DNA of 64,000 nt from Nitrospirota bacterium (GTDB taxonomy: Bacteria > Nitrospirota > Nitrospiria > Nitrospirales > Nitrospiraceae). Position numbers and translations under genes: made by a program. Positions 53,704 to 62,133 of the stretch are shown piece by piece. The stretch's first letter is position 1. The number at the start of each line of letters is the position of its first letter. The stretch spans positions 1 to 64,000 of the forward strand of contig JBFMAX010000013.1 in the NCBI GenBank assembly GCA_040755395.1. The letters are read 5' to 3'. Under the pieces are notes generated by a model that ran no database searches, was not told the DNA's origin, and was given only the letters and a program-made list of their open reading frames with translations.

Positions 53704-53853
53704 ATGGCACACAAGGTTTCAGCGGACCGGATCGTGATTCCGCGCTGGACCATCAAGCGCTATCCCCGGGCGCTCGTCTGTCCCGACTGCGGCTCTAAAT
53801 GGTGCGCATCCGGGCCGATCGGCGTCAAGTCGTCTTTTGCACCTGCCGCCTGA
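53704..53853 (+). CDS. Very small zinc-knuckle-like protein (49 aa)
   Basis: ATG 53704 begins MAHKVSADRIVIPRWTIKRY, followed by PRALVCPDCGSKWCASGPIG and a short tail. The CPDC and later C look like half a zinc ribbon. No good ribosome-binding site. Could be a genuine small protein or a decayed fragment. Confidence 0.3.
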   Translation: MAHKVSADRIVIPRWTIKRYPRALVCPDCGSKWCASGPIGVKSSFAPAA

Positions 53854-54055
53854 GGGATGAACGCATCATTCACGAATCACGGCGGTCAGAGCCGGCGCCG
53901 CCAGCCTGTCCACCCGAACGCGTTGCCTTCCCACCGATCTCTTTCAGTCGACTTTCGGCTTGCCCTGATTTTCCAGCCGCTTAGACTCGTTTGCTACCAT
54001 TGATGGGAACAGCGCCCGAGCGCGACCGCCGTCTCGGCCGGAAGGAGGAATGCCC

Positions 54056-54580
54056 ATGAAAATGCGATACGCGATCATGCCCGTCCTGATCGTCTACGTC
54101 ATGCTGGTTCCCGCGATCGGCGACGCCAGTGACAGACCGGCTGCCGCCGATAAACCGTTTTCACGTTTCTGCAAAGCCCGCGATCTCGTCGGAACCTGGC
54201 GCCTGGTGAAATACACCACCCAATATGAGTTCAAGGACCCGAACGCGCCGTATCTGTTGCCCTATCAAGTCTTTCAGTTCACCGCGGACGGGAGCATGAA
54301 ATCGGCCCATTCCCCCAAGCCGTTCCAGGAAAATCCGGGCAAACTGTTTCAGGCGATCCCGGCCATCGTGACGTACGGGCTCGAGCGCGAGGGCATGGTC
54401 ACAGTGCGGGCCAAGGGGGCGGCGACCGCCGCGGAGACCTGGCATTGTGTCGCGATCATCAGGGATCGCAAGGACGAACAACACCGGGTCTTCATGAAAC
54501 GCGGCGATCTCGTCATGACCCTGGTGGGAAAGAACGGCCAGCCGCTGTTTGTGCGGCAGCTCCGGAAGAGCGGAACGTGA
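54056..54580 (+). CDS. Secreted hypothetical protein (174 aa)
   Basis: ATG 54056 has GGAGGA at ideal distance (an ATG 6 nt earlier is too close). Signal peptide (IMPVLIVYVMLVPAIGDAS). The mature part has CKARDLVGTWRLVKYTTQYE and later GDLVMTLVGKNGQPLFVRQL, a strand-rich pattern resembling lipocalin-like domains, with a single exported cysteine pair (RFCK, WHCVA). Function unknown. Followed by a strong terminator. Confidence 0.75.
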   Translation: MKMRYAIMPVLIVYVMLVPAIGDASDRPAAADKPFSRFCKARDLVGTWRLVKYTTQYEFKDPNAPYLLPYQVFQFTADGSMKSAHSPKPFQENPGKLFQAIPAIVTYGLEREGMVTVRAKGAATAAETWHCVAIIRDRKDEQHRVFMKRGDLVMTLVGKNGQPLFVRQLRKSGT

Positions 54581-54616
54581 CAGCTCGTTGAATCCGCCGC
54601 CGGACACGTGCTACGA

Positions 54617-54660
54617 ACAACGGGCGCGCGAGCCACAACGCTCGCGCACCCGTTGTCGTT
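54617..54660 (+). terminator. Intrinsic terminator (family A-like stem)
   Basis: ACAACGGGCGCGCGAGC (54617-54633), 6-nt loop, GCTCGCGCACCCGTTGT (54640-54656): a 17-bp stem with one mismatch, then CGTTTTCC. The core CAACGGG/CCCGTTG resembles the family A palindromes. It lies 37 bp after the secreted-protein stop. Confidence 0.75.
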
Positions 54661-54685
54661 TTCCATACGTGTCAAGGCTGTGGTC

Positions 54686-55156
54686 ATGGCGACCGATCCG
54701 GTCTGGGCTTCCCCTCTGCTTGTGAACTGGTGCCGATGGCTGCTGGACAGTTTTCGCCATTGGACCGGCCGCGAATTGCTGGAACGGGCGGGGACGGCGG
54801 AGGACCAGGCGCGGGTCTTGTTCGCGGCGCCCTTCGTGGTCGTTTCACACGGGACGGAGGACGACCCGATCCTCAATTACGGGAACCAGGCGGCGCTGGA
54901 CCTCTGGGAATGCACATGGGAGCAGTTGACGAAGACCCCTTCGCGGCTCACCGCCGAACCGGTGGACCGGACCGAGCGGGAACGGATGTTGGCGCGGGCG
55001 GCCGCGCAAGGTTTCATCGAGGACTATCGAGGGGTGCGCGTCTCCCGCAGCGGCCGCCGGTTCCTGGTCGAACACGCTGTCGTCTGGACCGTCATCGACC
55101 CGGCGGGCGTGAACCGGGGTCAGGCCGCGACCTTCTCCCGCTGGAGTTATCTGTGA
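54686..55156 (+). CDS. MEKHLA-domain protein
   Basis: A 156-aa stand-alone MEKHLA domain, a PAS-related fold first described in plant HD-ZIP regulators. Typical sequence: LFAAPFVVVSHGTEDDPILNYGNQAALDLWE in two conserved blocks, then LTKTPSRLTAEPVDRTERE and GRRFLVEHAVVWTVID. Bacterial single-domain versions are probably small ligand or redox sensors; function not established. ATG 54686 begins the conserved part. Confidence 0.88.
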   Translation: MATDPVWASPLLVNWCRWLLDSFRHWTGRELLERAGTAEDQARVLFAAPFVVVSHGTEDDPILNYGNQAALDLWECTWEQLTKTPSRLTAEPVDRTERERMLARAAAQGFIEDYRGVRVSRSGRRFLVEHAVVWTVIDPAGVNRGQAATFSRWSYL

Positions 55157-55159
55157 CCT

Positions 55160-55494
55160 CGGACTCGTCGAGCAACTGAAACCGCGGAATCGACCGTCCA
55201 TCCCCCTGCACCGTCTCGAGAACATCGCCTCCGGCTTTACCCGGAGACCGTGGTCTCCGTACAGCGCGCGATAGACGACGAACTCCTCTCCCGTCTCCGA
55301 ACCTGGCGCACCCCATGACCTGGTATTCCTCGCCTTTGTCGTGGCGATGGCGACCGGGTTTGATCATGGTGTACCATGCCCCGTCAGGTGTGAGGCGATC
55401 GCACACGATACGGACGGGGCTGAGGATGCACAAGCGTCGTGGCCTCATCGTGATCGACAACGGGTCGGCCGGCGATGCCAGGAGCCTCCGCGTC
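55160..55494. other. Gene-free stretch
   Basis: About 335 bp before the TPR lipoprotein gene. Open frames here lack ribosome-binding sites and homology. No repeat recognised. Confidence 0.5.
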
Positions 55495-56214
55495 ATGCGC
55501 GCGCGACCGAGCACGGCGTTTGTGCTGCACGCGCTCTGGCTGCTGGCGGCGACCCTGTCCGCCTGCGCCCAGGAAACCTGGGAGTCCGCCATGCAGGCCG
55601 GTCACCAGGCGGTCCAACGAGGTGATTACCCCGAGGCGGAACGGATCTATGCCGCCGCCGTCACAAAGGCCGAGGCGTTCGGGCGCAAGGACCGACGTGT
55701 CGCCGTGACGTTGAGTGAGTTGGCGCACGTCTATGCGACGCAAGGCAAGTACGTGGAGGCTGAGCCGGCCTATCTTCGGGCGCTCGAGATTTATCAGGAC
55801 GTGCATGGCGAAGCTCATCCTGATGTGGCGGCAACGCTCAACAACCTGGGCGTGTTGCATCGGATGCATGGCCAGTATGCCCAGGCGGAGCCGTTGCTGG
55901 AGCGGGCGTTGGCGATCAAGGAGAAAGTCCTGGGCCGAGATCATCCCGATGTCGCCTTGGGTTTGAGCAATTTGGCGATGGTGCACGTAGCGCAGGGGCA
56001 TTATGCGCAGGCCGAGCCCCTTTATCAGCGGGCGCTGGCGATCAGGGAAAAGGCCCTGGGAGCGGAGCATCCCGACGTGGCCAAGAGTCTCGAGGACTAC
56101 GCCGCCATGCTGCGGAAGGCGCGGCGAAGCGATGATGCGGCGAAACTTGAAGAGCGGGCGACGGCGATCCGGAGCAAACAGGGCCGCGCGTCCGCGGTCA
56201 AACCCCAGGGTTGA
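55495..56214 (+). CDS. TPR lipoprotein, kinesin-light-chain-type repeats
   Basis: A 239-aa protein from ATG 55495 (AGGAG ahead). Lipoprotein-type signal (LWLLAATLSAC). Four or so 42-residue TPR_12 repeats: LAHVYATQGKYVEAEPAYLR, LGVLHRMHGQYAQAEPLLER, LAMVHVAQGHYAQAEPLYQR, each followed by ALxIxEKxxGxxHPDVA. Likely a periplasmic interaction protein. Repeats are near-identical in spacing, a sign of recent internal duplication. Confidence 0.85.
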   Translation: MRARPSTAFVLHALWLLAATLSACAQETWESAMQAGHQAVQRGDYPEAERIYAAAVTKAEAFGRKDRRVAVTLSELAHVYATQGKYVEAEPAYLRALEIYQDVHGEAHPDVAATLNNLGVLHRMHGQYAQAEPLLERALAIKEKVLGRDHPDVALGLSNLAMVHVAQGHYAQAEPLYQRALAIREKALGAEHPDVAKSLEDYAAMLRKARRSDDAAKLEERATAIRSKQGRASAVKPQG

Positions 56215-56257
56215 AGTCCAAGGCGCCCACAGTGTAGCGTACCGGCTCGGTCGTGCA

Positions 56258-56491
56258 ATGGACGAACAGCAAAAGACGCATGCCCGGCAGCGCGCAGTGA
56301 TCGCCCGATCGGTCGGGATCGTCGCGATCGCCTTGGGGTTCGTGAGCGGTATGCATGGATTGGATCATCCAGATTCCATCTGGCTCAGGACCGCGCTGGG
56401 GTTGCTCGTGACCGGCATGATGGCCCAGGGCTATGCGTTGTACTGCACGCTTCGGCGGATGAGAGAGAAAGAGGATTCGAAGACGCCATGA
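56258..56491 (+). CDS. Small membrane protein (77 aa)
   Basis: MDEQQKTHARQRAVIARSVG followed by two hydrophobic helices (IVAIALGFVSGM, LRTALGLLVTGMMAQGYALY) and a basic tail. The stop overlaps the next start (ATGA), giving translational coupling to the lipoprotein at 56488. Not recognised. Confidence 0.65.
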   Translation: MDEQQKTHARQRAVIARSVGIVAIALGFVSGMHGLDHPDSIWLRTALGLLVTGMMAQGYALYCTLRRMREKEDSKTP

Positions 56492-56955
56492 CCGGCTGGC
56501 GACGCAGCGGACCAGCGGAACGGGCCGGAAGACAAGCGCTCCTGTCGACCGTCGCGGCCGCTCTGTGCCTGACCCTGACCGCCTGCGGAGGCCCCTGGCG
56601 GGATAGCTATTTGACGCGGGGGATCAACCGGCTCACTCAGGAAGAGATCGCGGAGAAACTCGGGCCGCCTCATACCGCCAAGACGCCGGCGCTCGGCGGC
56701 GAGAGCGTATGGACCTATCGATTTCCCATGAGCGACAAGGAGCTGCATCCCTGGAGCTTCGACAACGTGACCAAGGGCGCGTTGAGCGTCACGCAGCAGG
56801 CCGCCGCGCTCATCGGCAAGGGCGGCGGCGAGGGCGCGCGCGAGACGCTCTATTGTTACCGCTACGTGCTGACCTTCGACGAGTCGAAGGTCCTCAAGAG
56901 TTGGAAACGGGAAGACTGCGTGCCGAGGAACCAGGAGAAAGCGGCATCGCAGTAG
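56488..56955 (+). CDS. BamE/SmpA-like small lipoprotein (155 aa)
   Basis: Lipoprotein signal ending LTLTAC (Cys about residue 33), then GINRLTQEEIAEKLGPPHTA and VWTYRF, a pattern like SmpA/OmlA (BamE) folds, in which a short helix pair precedes a beta sheet. Two further cysteines (LYCYRY, REDCVPR) may form a disulfide. Coupled to the upstream small membrane protein. A BamE role is only a fold-level suggestion. Confidence 0.65.
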   Translation: MTGWRRSGPAERAGRQALLSTVAAALCLTLTACGGPWRDSYLTRGINRLTQEEIAEKLGPPHTAKTPALGGESVWTYRFPMSDKELHPWSFDNVTKGALSVTQQAAALIGKGGGEGARETLYCYRYVLTFDESKVLKSWKREDCVPRNQEKAASQ

Positions 56956-57012
56956 GCGAAGGTATTCGTTGCGCCGGACGGGAATCGCCGTCCCGGTCGA
57001 GAACGGGGCAGG

Positions 57013-57855
57013 ATGACCATGAGCCTCGTCCAGCAGTGGTTTCCGAATCTCGACAGCGCCTTCCTGGCCGACGTCGTCAAGTCGCTCCTTCTCCTCCTCA
57101 TTCTCTTGATCCTCCGGGCCATCCTGGTCCGGTCGATCACTAAAAGCCCCCGCCTCTCGACGGACTCCAAGCTGCGGTGGGTCGTGACCATCCGCAACAC
57201 CGTCGTCTTTGTCTTCCTCCTGGGGCTGATCTTCATTTGGGCCCACGAGCTGCAGGCCTTCGCGGTCTCCCTGGTCGCCATTGCCGTCGCCCTGGTCCTG
57301 GCCACCAAGGAGCTGATCCTCTGCGTCAGCGGCGCGGCCTTGCGAGCCGGCGCGAACGCCTATTCGGTGGGCGATCGAATTCAGATCGCCGGCTATCGCG
57401 GCATCGTGCTCGATCAGGACCTGTTTGCAACGACTCTGCTGGAGATTGGGCCCGGCCAGGCGTCGCATCTCTCCACCGGGCGAGCCGTGGTCTTCCCCAA
57501 CAGTCTTCTGTTCACCCATCCGCTGGTCAATGAGACCTACACCGAGGAGTATGTGCTGCACGTCACGACGGTGCCGTTGGGAAACGGAGACGATTGGCAG
57601 AAAGCGGAACAAGTTCTGCTGGAGGTCGCCAAAGCCGAGTGCGCGCCATACCTGGACGACGCGAAGCGCCACATGCAATCGTTGGAGGAAAAGAACCTGC
57701 TGGAAGCGCCGTCGTTGGACCCGCGCGTGATCGTGCAGATCCCCGAGCCGGGGCGCATCAACCTGCACCTGCGTTTCCCGGCGCCGGCCCGCGGCCGGTC
57801 GCGCATCGAACAGGCGATCCTACGAGGATACCTCTCGGCGATGGCCAAGACCTGA
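57013..57855 (+). CDS. MscS-family mechanosensitive channel
   Basis: A 280-aa small MscS-type channel: three hydrophobic helices, pore-lining helix VSLVAIAVALVLATKELILC followed by VSGAALRAGANAYSVGDRIQ and the beta domain with VVFPNSLLFTHPLVNETYT. It opens under membrane tension to release osmolytes. The start is ATG 57013 or ATG 57019 (both in frame). Confidence 0.9.
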   Translation: MTMSLVQQWFPNLDSAFLADVVKSLLLLLILLILRAILVRSITKSPRLSTDSKLRWVVTIRNTVVFVFLLGLIFIWAHELQAFAVSLVAIAVALVLATKELILCVSGAALRAGANAYSVGDRIQIAGYRGIVLDQDLFATTLLEIGPGQASHLSTGRAVVFPNSLLFTHPLVNETYTEEYVLHVTTVPLGNGDDWQKAEQVLLEVAKAECAPYLDDAKRHMQSLEEKNLLEAPSLDPRVIVQIPEPGRINLHLRFPAPARGRSRIEQAILRGYLSAMAKT

Positions 57856-57861
57856 CGAAGG

Positions 57862-58881
57862 TCAGAAGCCCGTTCCTGTGGTCAAGAGCCGAATCCGATA
57901 CAGCAGGCTCCCGCCGGTGAGGTAGAGGGTCGAACCGTCGTCGCCCCAGGCCAGGTTCGAGACGGGCGTCCCCGTCTCGATGCTGCCGAGGTGCGTGCCG
58001 TCCGGCGCAAACACGCTGACCCCGCCGGGCCGCGCGCCGAAGAGATTGCCGGCCTGGTCGATCTTGAGCCCGTCCGGGCCGAAAAACGGGTCCTTCCGCC
58101 AGCGCGTCGCGTCAAAGAACACGCGGCCGTTCGTCACTGTGCCATCAGCCTTGACATCGTAGGCCAGCCAGGCCGCGCGTTTCGGATCGACATCCGTGAC
58201 GTAGAGCGTCTTCTCATCGGGCGAGAACGCGATGCCGTTCGGCGCCTTGATGTCCTTGATCAACAGTGTCAACGTGCCGTCGCGCGACAGCCGATAGACG
58301 CCCTGGAACGGTGTTTCCTTGCGGGGGTCGTCGAACGCCTTCGGCAGGCCGAACGGAGGATCGGTGAAATACAGGTCGCCGTTCGATTTGAACACGAGGT
58401 CGTTCGGGCTGTTGATCCGCTTGCCCTCGAAGCGATCGGCGAGCACGGTCAGGCGGCCGTCCGGCTCAAGACGCGCGATCCGTCGGTCGCCGTGTTGGCA
58501 CAGGACAAGCCGACCCGTCCGGTCGAAAGAGAGTCCGTTCGAGCCCGGTTCTTTGCCTTGAAAGGGCGCGGCCCCGCTGTAGCCGCTCGGCTTCAGCAAC
58601 AGGCTCACGCCTTCGCCGTCTTTCCACTTGTAGACCGCATTGCCGGGGATGTCCGAGAACAGAAGGTAGCCGCCCTGTTTGTTCCAGACCGGCCCTTCCA
58701 ACCAAGTGAAGCCGTCGGCGATCATTTCAAGCTTCGCATGTTTCGGCACGAGTTTATCGAAACGCGGGTCCAGCCGAACGACGGTGACGTCCGACTCCGC
58801 GGCCGCCATCGAGGCCCCCAGCGCGAAGATTACGATCCTACAGACAGCGCGGCACATGCGGGTAAAGGCGGGTTTCATCAT
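57862..58881 (-). CDS. SMP-30/gluconolactonase-like protein (paralogue 1)
   Basis: A 339-aa secreted six-bladed beta propeller (signal peptide FALGASMAAAES). SMP-30/LRE family sequence: WLEGPVWNKQGGYLLFSDIP, INSPNDLVFKSNGDLYFTDP, LPKAFDDPRKE, and KAPNGIAFSPDEKTLYVTD. It may hydrolyse sugar lactones with a divalent metal. It lies 7 bp after the longer paralogue and shares a 101-bp block identical with it (58328-58428). Confidence 0.9.
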   Translation of the reverse strand: MMKPAFTRMCRAVCRIVIFALGASMAAAESDVTVVRLDPRFDKLVPKHAKLEMIADGFTWLEGPVWNKQGGYLLFSDIPGNAVYKWKDGEGVSLLLKPSGYSGAAPFQGKEPGSNGLSFDRTGRLVLCQHGDRRIARLEPDGRLTVLADRFEGKRINSPNDLVFKSNGDLYFTDPPFGLPKAFDDPRKETPFQGVYRLSRDGTLTLLIKDIKAPNGIAFSPDEKTLYVTDVDPKRAAWLAYDVKADGTVTNGRVFFDATRWRKDPFFGPDGLKIDQAGNLFGARPGGVSVFAPDGTHLGSIETGTPVSNLAWGDDGSTLYLTGGSLLYRIRLLTTGTGF

Positions 58882-58888
58882 CCGGCTT

Positions 58889-60532
58889 TCAATCGAGCGG
58901 CGGCCTGATGCCGGAAATGTTCAATCGGATGCGGTAAAGGCCGGTCAGCGCGGTGACGTACAGTGTCTTGCCGTCATCGTCCCCCCAAGCCATGTTGTGG
59001 GGGTCTTCGGGGCCCTTGATCGTGCCCAGGTGCTTGCCTTCCGGGGAAATGATCCAGAGCCCGCCCGGCCCCGTGCAATAGACATTGCCGCGCTGATCCA
59101 CCTTCATCCCGTCCAGCGCGTCCTCGCCCGGCGCGTTGGTCATATCAAAGAAGACCCGGCCGTTCGAGAGACTGCAATCCGGCCGGACCTCATAGCGCAT
59201 GATGATCTTCCTCTTGTCATTCCAGTTGTTGACAAACAGATACGTCTCATCTGGCGAGAGCGCGATCCCGTTCGGCGCATCGAGGTCGGTACTGACCAGC
59301 TTCACCTGCCCGTCCTTCACGCAATAGACGCCGCTGAAGGGCAGTTCCTTGCGCGGATCGTCGAACGCCTTCGGCAGGCCGAACGGAGGATCGGTGAAAT
59401 ACAGGTCGCCGTTCGATTTGAACACGAGGTCGTTCGGGCTGTTGATCCGCTTGCCCTCCAAGCGATCCGCCAACACGGTGACGTTGCCGCGCGGTTCGAC
59501 GCGGATGACCCGGCGAGTGCCATGCTGATTGATGGTGAGCCGGCCTTGCTTGTCGAGCGTGAGCCCGTTCGAGCCGGGCTGGTGATATTCGCCGACGTTG
59601 AATCCGCTGTAGCCGCTCTTCGTGCGAAAGACGGACACCTGGCCGTCCGGCGACCATCGGTAGATCGTATTGTTGTTCGGATCGCTGAAAAGCAGATAAC
59701 CGGGCATGGAATCCTTCCTCGGCACCCACACCGGTCCCTCGGTGAAAAGAAACCCGCCGGCCAGCTTTTCGAGTTGGGCATTCGAGGGGACGATCTCGTC
59801 CAAGGCCGAGTCGGCTTTGAGAATCTCGGTCCTGACGAACTGCGCCGCGCCGACCGAGTGCATCTTGTAGAACTCGAGCGTGGCTGACCGGACCCAGATA
59901 AAGTTCCCGGGCGGATTCGAGAGCGGCCCATTGATCCCGAACACCGCCAACTGAATGCGCTGGCCCGGTCTCGCATAGCGCGTCAGCACGACGCGATTGG
60001 GGGCGTTGAAGCCTTTAATAAGCTGACCGCCGGGCTGGCCGAGGACGAGCGGCAATTCGCCGTCCACCCATACCTCCGCGTAGTCGTCTACCGCGATCTC
60101 GAACACGATCGCGGAGCCGGTCGGGTCGAATGAACCGATCCGGTCTGGAACCGTGACGGCGATTCGATACCAGTTGAAGCAGAGCCGGCCGGTTGAGCGC
60201 CGCTCCTCCAACTGGGGCGGCCGCAGCGCTTCCCACGTCGAGTCGTCGAAGTCCGCTGCGCCGGCGTGGGGCTCGTAGTCGTAAGTCATGTTCGGGGGGC
60301 CGGACGGTCCGAGGTCGGGGCCGGGTCGGTGATGCGCGACCTGGACGATCCTGGTGTCGCTGTACCGCCACTGACCTTTGACCAAGGCCACGCCCTCGTC
60401 GGTCATCAGATCGACAATCACGTCGGGCCGGACGGCCGGGGCATCTTGCGTGGTTTGGGCTGACGCGATGGCGAGGCCACAGACGATGATCGTACCGGCT
60501 ACCCCCATAAGTATGCAGGCTTTTGCTCTCAT
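58889..60532 (-). CDS. SMP-30-like protein with N-terminal jelly-roll domain (paralogue 2)
   Basis: A 547-aa exported protein (signal peptide IIVCGLAIASAQ). Residues about 30-230 form a jelly-roll, carbohydrate-binding-like domain (FDDSTWEALRPPQLEE, FEIAVDDYAEVWVDGELP), as in beta-galactosidase accessory domains. Residues 250-547 are the SMP-30 propeller (PSNAQLEKLAGGFLFTEGPV, INSPNDLVFKSNGDLYFTDP). Probably binds or hydrolyses extracellular sugar lactones. ATG 60532 has GGAGG ahead and is preferred to the GTG at 60535. Shares the 101-bp identical block 59358-59458 with the gene downstream. Confidence 0.88.
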   Translation of the reverse strand: MRAKACILMGVAGTIIVCGLAIASAQTTQDAPAVRPDVIVDLMTDEGVALVKGQWRYSDTRIVQVAHHRPGPDLGPSGPPNMTYDYEPHAGAADFDDSTWEALRPPQLEERRSTGRLCFNWYRIAVTVPDRIGSFDPTGSAIVFEIAVDDYAEVWVDGELPLVLGQPGGQLIKGFNAPNRVVLTRYARPGQRIQLAVFGINGPLSNPPGNFIWVRSATLEFYKMHSVGAAQFVRTEILKADSALDEIVPSNAQLEKLAGGFLFTEGPVWVPRKDSMPGYLLFSDPNNNTIYRWSPDGQVSVFRTKSGYSGFNVGEYHQPGSNGLTLDKQGRLTINQHGTRRVIRVEPRGNVTVLADRLEGKRINSPNDLVFKSNGDLYFTDPPFGLPKAFDDPRKELPFSGVYCVKDGQVKLVSTDLDAPNGIALSPDETYLFVNNWNDKRKIIMRYEVRPDCSLSNGRVFFDMTNAPGEDALDGMKVDQRGNVYCTGPGGLWIISPEGKHLGTIKGPEDPHNMAWGDDDGKTLYVTALTGLYRIRLNISGIRPPLD

Positions 60533-60558
60533 CACCCCCTCCGGCCGTTTGTCGTGTC

Positions 60559-60664
60559 TTCTAGCTATCAGCTGTCAGGTCTCAGCTTCCCCTCACCCTG
60601 CCCTCTCCCTCAAGGGGAGAGGGACTGAGTCCTGAGCTGACCGCTGAGAGCTGATCACTGATGG
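60559..60664. repeat. Composite palindrome (family B with CCCTCTCCC stem)
   Basis: CCCTCTCCC (60601-60609) / GGGAGAGGG (60615-60623) lies inside outer TCAGCTGTCAG-type arms (60567-60583 and 60634-60653). It separates two minus-strand genes and could act as the transcript end for the GlcG-cupin gene. Confidence 0.65.
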
Positions 60665-60669
60665 CTTCG

Positions 60670-61581
60670 TCACCGTACTTTCACCACGTAATAGTCGAAT
60701 GGCGCTTCCACTTCCTTGAACCAATGCGGCACGTTGTTAGGGATGATGACGACGTCGCCGGGCGCCAGCCTGCGCGTCTCGCCGCCTTCGACGGTCGGTG
60801 CGCGGAATTCATGCGGCGCGATGGTTTTGACGCCGACCGGCGTCCCGCCCGTGATCAGGGTCGCCGAACCCTTGAGCACGTACACGATGTCCGTGTCCAA
60901 TTCATGGATCTCCACGAGGCCGGGCTTATCTCGGTGGCTCGCGTGCACCATGTAGTTGCGCGCGGCGTGCATCATCTGTTCGTCGTCACCCACCAGCAAC
61001 GCGCCCTTCGCAAACGCGGCGGCGACCTTCGGGCTCCCGATATAGGTCACGGGCAGCGGCGCCTGTCCGTTCGCCAGGCCGGCCATGTCCATCGATTCCA
61101 GCGACTTGGCGCCTATGATCGCGAGCTCCTCGTCCTGTTGGGCGCTCGCGGCGCCGCTCACACCGACGGCGCCCACGACTTTCCCCTCCCATTCGAGCGG
61201 GACTCCGCCTTGCAGGGGCGTGAAGTTCTGGAGGTCGCCGCCCAACGTCACCATCGAGGTGCGTCCGCTCTTGATGGCATCCTCAAACATCTTCGTCGGT
61301 TTCTTAAACAGCGCCGCCGTGCGCGCCTTGCCGATGGCGATGTTCGCGCTGGCGGCGAAGGTCTGGTCCAATCGTTCAAGCGCGAGCAAATTGCCGCCTT
61401 CATCGACGACGGCGATGGAGCCGCCCGGCGCGTTGACGCGCTTGGCCTCGGCGACCGTCGCCGCGATGACTTTCTTCGCGCCTTCCAGCGTGAGCCCGCG
61501 TTTGTCGGCCACGGACTCGGCGCGGACAAATGCCGCCGTTCCGATGACTATTCCCATTAGAAGTAGCATCGTCCGTTTCAT
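60670..61581 (-). CDS. GlcG/HbpS-cupin fusion protein, secreted
   Basis: A 303-aa exported protein (signal GIVIGTAAFVRAES). Residues about 25-190 are a GlcG/HbpS (DUF336) domain: SIAVVDEGGNLLALERLDQT, FTPLQGGVPLEWEGKVVGAV and GVSGAASAQQDEELA. Residues 210-303 are a cupin: KPGLVEIHELDTDIVYVLKG, then GDVVIIPNNVPHWFKEVEAP. HbpS-like domains bind haem or cobalamin. The fusion with a cupin suggests a small redox or ligand-binding enzyme. ATG has AAAGGAG ahead. Confidence 0.88.
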   Translation of the reverse strand: MKRTMLLLMGIVIGTAAFVRAESVADKRGLTLEGAKKVIAATVAEAKRVNAPGGSIAVVDEGGNLLALERLDQTFAASANIAIGKARTAALFKKPTKMFEDAIKSGRTSMVTLGGDLQNFTPLQGGVPLEWEGKVVGAVGVSGAASAQQDEELAIIGAKSLESMDMAGLANGQAPLPVTYIGSPKVAAAFAKGALLVGDDEQMMHAARNYMVHASHRDKPGLVEIHELDTDIVYVLKGSATLITGGTPVGVKTIAPHEFRAPTVEGGETRRLAPGDVVIIPNNVPHWFKEVEAPFDYYVVKVR

Positions 61582-61602
61582 GGAGGGTCTCCTTTCCCCA
61601 GC

Positions 61603-61682
61603 GATCAGCCTTCAGCCGTCGGCTGTCAGCTCCAGACTTCAGATGAAGCTGAGAGCTGACTGCTGACCGCTGATCGCCGGCC
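61603..61682. repeat. Palindromic repeat family B
   Basis: AGCGATCAGC and GCTGATCGC outer arms with inner GTCAGCTC / GAGAGCTGAC segments, between two minus-strand genes. Related to 10980-11031 and 60559-60664. Confidence 0.65.
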
Positions 61683-61683
61683 C

Positions 61684-62133
61684 TTAACGGCTCATAGCCA
61701 TGCTGCCTGCATGCATCCTTTCGCCCGAGGCGGTCATGATGGGCTTGGCGAACGATGCTTCGCCGAGCAACACTTCCGCCCACGCACACCAGATCTGTAC
61801 CTTGGCGACGTCATGGACGTACGGCGGGAGGACGATGGTGCGGTTTTCCTTGTCCCCTTTGATCTTCAGCCGCTGCAACAGGAAGACGTTGCCCTTCGAG
61901 TCCACGACCTGCCAGTGCGGTGCCGGCGTGTCCGGAATCTTGAAGTCGTCGGACCAGGTCAATGTGTCGTTGCCGCCCTGCCGCGAATGAGCGGCCGTCC
62001 CGCTGTCGGCTTTGACACCCTCGAATTTCGTGGTCGTATGGGCGTCGGCGGCGAAGACGCTGGTTGCGCCGAGCAGCCCGACCGCGAACATCCCCGTGAG
62101 CAATGCCATCTGCAAAGAATAAACGTGATGCAT
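61684..62133 (-). CDS. DM13-like domain secreted protein (149 aa)
   Basis: Signal peptide (MALLTGMFAVGLLGATSVFA) then a DM13-like domain: TLTWSDDFKIPDTPAPHWQV, a middle KGDKENRTIVLPPYVHDVAK, and VQIWCAWAEVLLGEASFAK with the conserved cysteine. DM13 domains are suggested to take part in extracytoplasmic redox reactions. Start has AGAGGAGGA ahead. Upstream of the GlcG-cupin gene on the same strand with a palindrome between. Confidence 0.75.
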   Translation of the reverse strand: MHHVYSLQMALLTGMFAVGLLGATSVFAADAHTTTKFEGVKADSGTAAHSRQGGNDTLTWSDDFKIPDTPAPHWQVVDSKGNVFLLQRLKIKGDKENRTIVLPPYVHDVAKVQIWCAWAEVLLGEASFAKPIMTASGERMHAGSMAMSR

